This document shows, piece after piece, positions 1 through 4,008 of a DNA stretch of 5,346 nt. The DNA comes from Alphaproteobacteria bacterium (GTDB taxonomy: Bacteria > Pseudomonadota > Alphaproteobacteria > Rhizobiales > Hyphomicrobiaceae), in assembly GCA_024279745.1 (NCBI GenBank), contig JAJRRE010000182.1, positions 1-5,346 of the forward strand, given 5' to 3'. The translations under genes were made by a program, and so were the position numbers. A model generated the notes under the pieces. It saw nothing but the letters and a program-made list of their open reading frames with translations, searched no databases and was not told the origin of the DNA. Position 1 is the first letter of the stretch. Each line of letters begins with the position of its first letter.

Positions 1-660
1 CATCTGGTTGCGATCACCGGCGTGATTGGCGGTGTTTTGGCCTCCATCCTGCTGTCGCTGATGGGAACGACAGTTCCAGAATTACACGCCAAAATCAAAA
101 GCGTCATGACCGGGCTCATCGAAAAATTCCCGGCACTCGCCCCGCAGAAAATTACACCGAAACAAATGGACCAGATCGTTGATGTGCTGGTTTTCGCCTG
201 GCCGGCCAGCTTTGGCATTGCCTGCGTGCTGATCCTTCTTTTTAATTTCTGGTTGGCGGCGCGTATTACCCGCTCGTCAGGCCGGTTGGCGCGGCCCTGG
301 CCCGATCTGGCTGCCATCAAAGTTCCGACAATCGCCGCGCTGGGCTTGAGCTTGTCGCTGATGGCCACCTATTTGAGCGGAATGCCCGGCCTTTACGCCA
401 CCGCCTTTGCCGGCGCCTTCATGGTTGTTTATGTCTGCGTTGGCCTCGCCGTTGTTCACTACATCACTCGCGCTAATCCCTATCGCGGCTTTATACTCTG
501 GCTGACCTATTTTCTGCTGTTGTTTTTCAATACCTACGCCATGTTGGCAGTCGCATTGATCGGCATCACTGAACCAATTTCGCCGTTCAAGCGCCGCTTT
601 CCAACAGGTCCAGCTCCCCCATCGGGGCCGCCGCCGCCGCGCCAGCCGCCCTCATCATAA
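1..660 (+). CDS. DUF2232-like polytopic membrane protein, 3' part
   Basis: The reading frame is open from the first base (His-Leu-Val-Ala-Ile-Thr-Gly then the GTG at 22), so the true start almost certainly lies upstream and 219 C-terminal residues are visible. About five hydrophobic segments can be seen, near visible residues 1-22, 60-88, 108-124, 130-152 and 160-185. This indicates an inner-membrane protein with no catalytic motif that I can see. The C-terminus is a short cytosolic-looking tail that is basic (FKRRF) and then very proline-rich (about ten prolines in the last 18 residues), ending at a single TAA. Assignment to DUF2232 rests on membrane topology and on position: in many alphaproteobacteria such a protein lies between rpsR and rplI. 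Its function is unknown. rpsF and rpsR would be expected just upstream, outside the window. Membrane protein: sure; DUF2232 family: likely. Confidence 0.75.
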   Translation, partial: HLVAITGVIGGVLASILLSLMGTTVPELHAKIKSVMTGLIEKFPALAPQKITPKQMDQIVDVLVFAWPASFGIACVLILLFNFWLAARITRSSGRLARPWPDLAAIKVPTIAALGLSLSLMATYLSGMPGLYATAFAGAFMVVYVCVGLAVVHYITRANPYRGFILWLTYFLLLFFNTYAMLAVALIGITEPISPFKRRFPTGPAPPSGPPPPRQPPSS

Positions 661-715
661 GCTGGCGTCTATGGAGGGCACGCGGGGCATCATGGCGCCA
701 CTCCAGTTCAACCAG

Positions 716-788
716 ATTATTTCACATCAACTCAACTCAATTCATCACTCAAACCTAAAACAAGTGACTATTCAAAGGACCAAAACCG
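716..788 (+). promoter_or_regulatory. G-free leader and Shine-Dalgarno site of rplI
   Basis: A 48-nt stretch (716-763) contains no G on the + strand and is made of A, C and T with short CTCAA/CATCA repeats. It should therefore be unstructured as RNA. It is followed by AAAGGA at 774-779, nine bases before the ATG at 789, which is a normal Shine-Dalgarno distance and fixes the rplI start. The 661-788 gap shows no convincing terminator after the DUF2232 gene and no clear -35/-10 pair, so rplI is probably cotranscribed with the gene before it. Confidence 0.6.
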
Positions 789-1412
789 ATGCAAGTTATT
801 CTGCTAGAGCGCATTCGCAAACTGGGGCAAATGGGCGAAATTGTTACCGTTAAAGACGGCTTTGCCCGCAATTTCCTGCTGCCGCAAAAAAAGGCCATGC
901 GCGCCACCAAGTCGAATATGGCTGTGTTTGAAACCCAGCGCGCGCAGCTGGAAGCGCGCAATCTGGAAATGAAATCAGAAGCTGAAAAAGTCGGCGAAAC
1001 ACTCGACGGCCAAAACGCCGTTATCATTCGCCAAGCTGGCGATACCGGTCAGCTTTATGGTTCAGTTTCCACCCGTGATATTGCCGAAGCGCTGACCGCC
1101 ACCGGGTTCAGCGTTGAGCGCACACAGGTATTGCTGGAAAAACCGATCAAGGCGCTGGGCGTTCATGAAATGGAAGTGCAGCTTCATCCGGAAGTATCCG
1201 TCAAAGTAACCGTCAACGTGGCACGTACCAAAGATGAAGCAGAACGTCAGGCACGCGGCGAAGATTTGACCATGGTCGAAGAAGAAACGCTGGATATTGA
1301 AACCTATTCAGAAGACGACGACGACGATGATCGCGGGCCCCGCGGTGATGACAGCGATGACCATGGCGACGCTGAAGCCGGCGGCGAAGACGACGAGAAG
1401 AGCGACGCATAA
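789..1412 (+). CDS. rplI: 50S ribosomal protein L9
   Basis: L9 binds 23S rRNA at the base of the L1 stalk region of the large ribosomal subunit and supports reading-frame maintenance. The N-terminal domain is canonical: MQVILLERI, then LGQMGEIVTVKDGFARNFL and LLPQKKA (residues 1-36), matching the L9 signature region. A charged central helix follows (about 42-75), then the C-terminal RNA-binding domain (about 76-150, with GQLYGSVSTRDIAEAL and IKALGVHEMEVQLHPEV). E. coli L9 has 149 residues. This protein has 207, the extra being a C-terminal tail (about 155-207) rich in Asp and Glu, including a run of six Asp. Long acidic tails are common on alphaproteobacterial L9, so I read the tail as genuine and not as a frameshift. 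The start is fixed by the SD at 774-779. It probably shares a transcript with the upstream gene and ends at the terminator at 1459-1497. Confidence 0.97.
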   Translation: MQVILLERIRKLGQMGEIVTVKDGFARNFLLPQKKAMRATKSNMAVFETQRAQLEARNLEMKSEAEKVGETLDGQNAVIIRQAGDTGQLYGSVSTRDIAEALTATGFSVERTQVLLEKPIKALGVHEMEVQLHPEVSVKVTVNVARTKDEAERQARGEDLTMVEEETLDIETYSEDDDDDDRGPRGDDSDDHGDAEAGGEDDEKSDA

Positions 1413-1458
1413 CCGCCTTATGGCGTTATTGTCGATCCGCTTATAATTTACGCACAAG

Positions 1459-1497
1459 AACACGCTGGGAACCTCGGTTTCCAGCGTGTTTTTGTTT
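1459..1497 (+). terminator. Rho-independent terminator after rplI
   Basis: Bases 1459-1472 pair with 1477-1490 in a 14-bp stem with one G·U pair (1469/1480) and a 4-nt loop (CTCG). The 3' arm runs straight into a T-rich tract (five T at 1489-1493, G, then three T). It lies 47 bp after the rplI stop and would end the rplI transcript. A smaller hairpin (1409-1412 plus 1414-1417 with 1422-1429, TTAT loop, C1413 bulged) overlaps the rplI stop codon but has no T tract. On the minus strand no comparable T tract follows the stem, so the terminator looks one-directional. Confidence 0.9.
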
Positions 1498-1914
1498 CAC
1501 AGCCTGAATGACATTCAATAACTGCGGCGTTTTGTCGGCACAATTGCTTGAAATATGGCGCCAGACATTGACGCCCATGTAGCGATGTATCCGTGCTGCC
1601 ACAAAACGCAGGGCAGCGACCATAAAGCGCTTCCTCTTCGCCGATCACACGTTTACAAGCGGTGGCGAATCAACCGATCTGGCCGCTAAGCTTGATCCGG
1701 TAAATTGGAAAAGCTGCAAAGCCTGATCAAGCCCCGGTTTAACAACAATAGGAGGATCAGCCATCGCCTAACGGAACCAACTGAGTTCCTTTTTTCAAAT
1801 TCCCAAATATCGTTTTCAAAAACGTTTACATTGCGCCAGTGCGATGCGGGATCTTGTCTCCTTTGAAACCGCACCACATGCTGCAAGACCATGCCAAGCG
1901 CTACAAACCATCCC
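1498..1914. other. Gene-poor spacer between rplI and pit
   Basis: I find no convincing gene here. Base composition looks more AT-rich than the neighbouring genes. It contains an imperfect inverted repeat whose core is GCGTTTTGT at 1527-1535 and ACAAAACGC at 1601-1609. It also contains a dyad CGTTT-TCAA-AAACG at 1811-1824 and a short hairpin with a T run at 1773-1795. A 60-codon minus-strand frame (1623 down to 1441) has a good SD-like AAGAGGA (complement of 1632-1638) eight bases before its ATG. However, the frame runs across the rplI terminator and resembles nothing I recognise. No confident -35/-10 pair for pit could be picked; TTGTCT at 1854 with CATGCT 17 bp later is only a weak candidate. 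No PhoB box is evident. Confidence 0.5.
1773..1795 (+). terminator. Weak terminator-like hairpin
   Basis: GGAAC at 1773-1777 pairs with GTTCC at 1785-1789 around a 7-nt loop, and six T follow (1790-1795). The stem is only 5 bp, so it is a weak candidate. It would act as a backup for readthrough from rplI. It may be chance, since no gene lies just before it. Confidence 0.22.
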
Positions 1915-1984
1915 GTGTCCCGTAGTTTTCAAAGTTCGTTATCACTCTAGGATTTCAACTTAGCGAATTTTGAAATCGGGACAC
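1915..1984. repeat. 70-bp palindromic element (long hairpin) before pit
   Basis: The outer arms GTGTCCCG (1915-1922) and CGGGACAC (1977-1984) are perfect complements. After a small internal loop (1923-1926 against 1976), bases 1927-1938 pair with 1964-1975: 12 positions, one of them G·U. Three more pairs follow at 1939-1941/1961-1963, one of them G·U. The loop is 1942-1960 (19 nt). There is no T run after it, so it is not an intrinsic terminator. Its central part recurs inverted after pit at 3671-3686. No target-site duplication is visible at its borders. It ends 33 bp before the pit start, so it could be transcribed in the pit leader. Candidates are a small MITE-like or REP-like palindrome with about 21-24-bp arms, or a cis-acting RNA structure. 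The fold is plain; its nature is inference. Confidence 0.7.
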
Positions 1985-2003
1985 TAAATTCATTTCTCAA
2001 ATC

Positions 2004-2010
2004 AAGAGAG
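2004..2010 (+). promoter_or_regulatory. Ribosome binding site deciding the GTG start of pit
   Basis: AAGAGAG at 2004-2010 is a moderate purine-rich SD with 7 bases to the GTG at 2018. The in-frame ATG at 2033 has no SD-like sequence before it, so the GTG at 2018 is preferred. Confidence 0.55.
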
Positions 2011-2017
2011 ACAACAA

Positions 2018-3634
2018 GTGTTGAAATCCACGATGACACCACCCACGCCCAATGCCACACCGCAGCCGCATCAGCCAGCGCGCAAAGCAACTCCCTTCAG
2101 GGCGGGCGGCACTTATTTCCCATTTTTGCGCCTTGCCGGTTCGATCGCTTTTCTGGTCGCCATTCTGGCCTATGCCTACACCAAATATATTGGACTCCCT
2201 GGCGGCACAATGCTGATCATTGCGGCGGTTGTTGGCGGCTATATGGCGCTTAACATCGGCGCCAATGATGTTGCTAACAATGTCGGACCGGCGGTTGGCT
2301 CCAAGGCCATGACACTAACCACCGCCATCGTCATTGCGGTGATCTTTGAAGCTGCAGGCGCGCTGATCGCCGGCGGCGACGTTGTTGGTACGATCAAGAA
2401 AGGCATCATCGATCCCGCCTTGATCAAGGACACCCAAACCTTCATCTGGTTAATGTTGGCGGCTTTGCTGGCGGCCGCCCTATGGCTTAATCTGGCAACC
2501 TATCTGGGCGCGCCGGTCTCCACTACCCATTCGATTGTCGGCGGCGTTCTGGGGGCGGGCATTGCGGCTGGTGGCTGGCAAATCGCCGCCTGGAATAAAG
2601 TCGGCGCCATCGCCGCCAGCTGGGTTATCTCCCCCCTACTGGGCGGAATGATTGCCGCCGGTTTTCTTTATCTGATCAAGCGCACGATTTTATACCGCAA
2701 AGACCAGATGGCAGCGGCCAAAAAACAATTGCCGCTATTGGTGGCACTGATGGGCTGGGCCTTTGGCACCTATCTCATATTAAAGGGCCTGAAGAAGCTT
2801 TGGAAATTCGATGTTGTTGAAGCCGGCGTGATGGGATTTATACTCGCCGTTGCAATTTATTTCATTGTTAAACCGCTGGTCGCGCGTGTCCAAAGCAGTG
2901 CCGGCGACCAGAAGGAAAGTGTCAATCAGCTCTTTACCGTTCCTTTGATATTTGCAGCCGCCTTGCTAAGCTTTGCTCATGGCGCCAATGATGTTGCCAA
3001 TGCGGTTGGTCCGCTAGCTGCCATCAACGATGCTATCTTGCATGGCGCTGTTGCCAAGAAGGCGGCGATCCCGTTCTGGATCATGGCCATTGGTGCTCTT
3101 GGCCTATCAGTCGGCCTGGCATTGTACGGCCCCAAATTGATCAAGACCGTTGGCTCGGGAATTACCGAACTTGATATGATGCGCGCGTTTTGCGTCGCCC
3201 TGGCCGCCGCCATCACGGTCATCATCGCCTCGCAACTAGGCCTGCCGGTCAGCTCCACGCATATTGCGGTTGGCGGAATTTTTGGCGTCGGGTTCTTGCG
3301 TGAATATCTCAAAGCCAATCACGCCCGCAAGATCGACCAGATCCGCGATCTGCATCATACATCCACTGCCGACGTCGCCAATGCATTTCTCGATAGATAT
3401 GAGCAGGCCGATTTTGAGACCAAGGGCGACTTGTTGAAAGCGTTAAAGAGCGAGAAAAAAGATGCCGCCTTGCCCAAGCGCGAACGCAAGCAATTGCGCA
3501 AAGTCTACCGCAAGGAATTGGTCAAGCGCTCGATGATCTATAAAATTGCGGCCGCCTGGGTGATAACCGTACCAGTTGCCGGCATTCTTGCTGCCGGGCT
3601 CTATTACATGATCCGCGGCATTATGCTGCCCTGA
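2018..3634 (+). CDS. pit: PiT-family inorganic phosphate permease
   Basis: This is an integral membrane transporter that by family takes up inorganic phosphate (or metal-phosphate) coupled to H+ or Na+. It shows the two inverted PiT signature repeats. GANDVANNVGP is at residues 81-91 and HGANDVANAVGP at 321-332, each paired with a later PVS(S/T)TH motif (166-171 and 410-415). About 35 polar, proline-rich residues precede the first membrane segment (about 40-58), and roughly 11-12 hydrophobic segments follow. A charged cytosolic stretch (about 430-510, rich in Lys, Arg and Glu) separates the repeats' end from one last membrane helix (about 514-534). At 538 residues it is longer than the roughly 330-residue rhizobial Pit and lacks the DUF47 (PhoU-like) partner gene often found next to that short form. 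The stop TGA is followed at once by in-frame TAA. It starts with GTG. It stands alone between a terminator and a structured spacer, so it is probably its own transcript. PiT family: sure; substrate: by family only. Confidence 0.93.
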   Translation: MLKSTMTPPTPNATPQPHQPARKATPFRAGGTYFPFLRLAGSIAFLVAILAYAYTKYIGLPGGTMLIIAAVVGGYMALNIGANDVANNVGPAVGSKAMTLTTAIVIAVIFEAAGALIAGGDVVGTIKKGIIDPALIKDTQTFIWLMLAALLAAALWLNLATYLGAPVSTTHSIVGGVLGAGIAAGGWQIAAWNKVGAIAASWVISPLLGGMIAAGFLYLIKRTILYRKDQMAAAKKQLPLLVALMGWAFGTYLILKGLKKLWKFDVVEAGVMGFILAVAIYFIVKPLVARVQSSAGDQKESVNQLFTVPLIFAAALLSFAHGANDVANAVGPLAAINDAILHGAVAKKAAIPFWIMAIGALGLSVGLALYGPKLIKTVGSGITELDMMRAFCVALAAAITVIIASQLGLPVSSTHIAVGGIFGVGFLREYLKANHARKIDQIRDLHHTSTADVANAFLDRYEQADFETKGDLLKALKSEKKDAALPKRERKQLRKVYRKELVKRSMIYKIAAAWVITVPVAGILAAGLYYMIRGIMLP

Positions 3635-3637
3635 TAA

Positions 3638-3661
3638 GGGCGCCGCAGCGATGCGGCTCCT
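3638..3661 (+). other. GNRA-capped hairpin just after the pit stop
   Basis: GCCGCA (3642-3647) pairs with TGCGGC (3652-3657) around a GCGA loop, a GNRA-type tetraloop. Beyond a C/T mismatch the stem continues with 3639-3640 against 3659-3660, then G3638·T3661. It lies three bases after the pit stop codon. No T tract follows, so it is at best a 3'-end stabiliser or part of a Rho-dependent end, not a classical terminator. Confidence 0.45.
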
Positions 3662-3663
3662 AC

Positions 3664-3686
3664 TGTCCCGGAAATCCTAGAGTAAT
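3664..3686 (-). repeat. Shortened inverted copy of the element before pit
   Basis: The + strand reads TGTCCCG (3664-3670) followed directly by GAAATCCTAGAGTAAT (3671-3686). The reverse complement of the element at 1915-1984 also reads TGTCCCG, then about 20 extra bases, then GAAATCCTAGAGTGAT. So 13 consecutive bases and 15 of 16 match, and a 7-base block lies on the same side in both. This looks like an internally deleted relative. A looser resemblance may continue to CACGGG at 3707-3712 (the left element has CTACGGG near the same end). The match is visible directly; common origin is inference. Confidence 0.5.
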
Positions 3687-3709
3687 TCAGATCTAGATCG
3701 TTTCACCAC

Positions 3710-3727
3710 GGGCTGCATGGGCAGCCC
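3710..3727 (+). other. 7-bp hairpin in the pit-dnaB spacer
   Basis: GGGCTGC (3710-3716) pairs perfectly with GCAGCCC (3721-3727) around ATGG. It directly abuts the larger hairpin that starts at 3728, so the two could stack. No T run follows. Confidence 0.45.
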
Positions 3728-3767
3728 CGCCAACCGTGTTGCAGACGCGCTTCCAGCACGGTTGGCG
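3728..3767 (+). other. 14-bp hairpin in the pit-dnaB spacer
   Basis: Bases 3728-3741 pair with 3754-3767 (core GCCAACCGTG with CACGGTTGGC; one G·U at 3739/3756) around a 12-nt loop. The 3' arm can alternatively pair downstream: TGGCGC (3763-3768) with GCGCCA (3777-3782). The two folds exclude each other. There is no T tract, so it is not an intrinsic terminator as such. It may belong to a small structured RNA, a processed 3' end, or a palindromic repeat cluster. Confidence 0.5.
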
Positions 3768-3782
3768 CGCCACTAGGCGCCA

Positions 3783-4008
3783 GCATGTACGACATGACGC
3801 AAGGCCCGAGCTATGCTCGCAATAGCCGCGAGCGAAAAATTGTGCCGGGGATTCTTTAAATACCGTGTGTTGTATGGGCGCTCGCATTTGCGCGTCTTTT
3901 TAGCAACGCCAAAGCCTTTCATCTGCCCCTTGTGCATAGCGGGGATGAACTGGCGGGAGAGCTCACTATCCCCCCTTGCGGATCGGCGAATCGGCTAATC
4001 ATGGGCCC
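3783..4008. other. Spacer before dnaB without recognisable gene
   Basis: This is the rest of the 374-bp gap between pit and dnaB. It holds a 6-bp hairpin (GCTCGC 3815-3820 with GCGAGC 3828-3833). A GCGC-GCGC mini-stem at 3878-3893 is followed by five T from 3897; this is too short a stem to call a terminator. A + strand frame of 61 codons (3813-3998) has no SD and no resemblance to a known protein. The dnaB promoter must be here if dnaB is not read from pit, but I could not pick a convincing -35/-10 pair. No tRNA is visible. Confidence 0.45.

Noticed and set aside
22..24. GTG at 22 as the start of the first gene
   Set aside because: The frame is open to base 1 and the residues before it are hydrophobic and continue the same membrane helix, so the gene very likely starts upstream of the window.
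1442..1447. Perfect TATAAT box after rplI
   Set aside because: There is no -35 hexamer at 16-18 bp, and the rplI terminator begins 12 bp later, so any transcript would be only about 40 nt long. Treated as chance in AT-rich sequence.
1448..1648. 66-codon minus-strand frame with GTG start
   Set aside because: Cysteine-rich, no family resemblance, overlaps the other minus-strand frame and the rplI terminator.
1686..1892. 68-codon minus-strand frame
   Set aside because: No SD before its ATG, a random-looking composition and no recognisable domain.
3878..3901. Short GCGC hairpin followed by five T
   Set aside because: The stem is only about 4 bp, too weak to call a terminator.
3813..3998. 61-codon plus-strand frame between pit and dnaB
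   Set aside because: No SD, no recognisable family, and it starts inside a hairpin region.
1413..4008. tRNA, CRISPR array or intact insertion sequence in the spacers
   Set aside because: No T-loop signature, no regularly spaced repeats and no transposase-like frame were seen.
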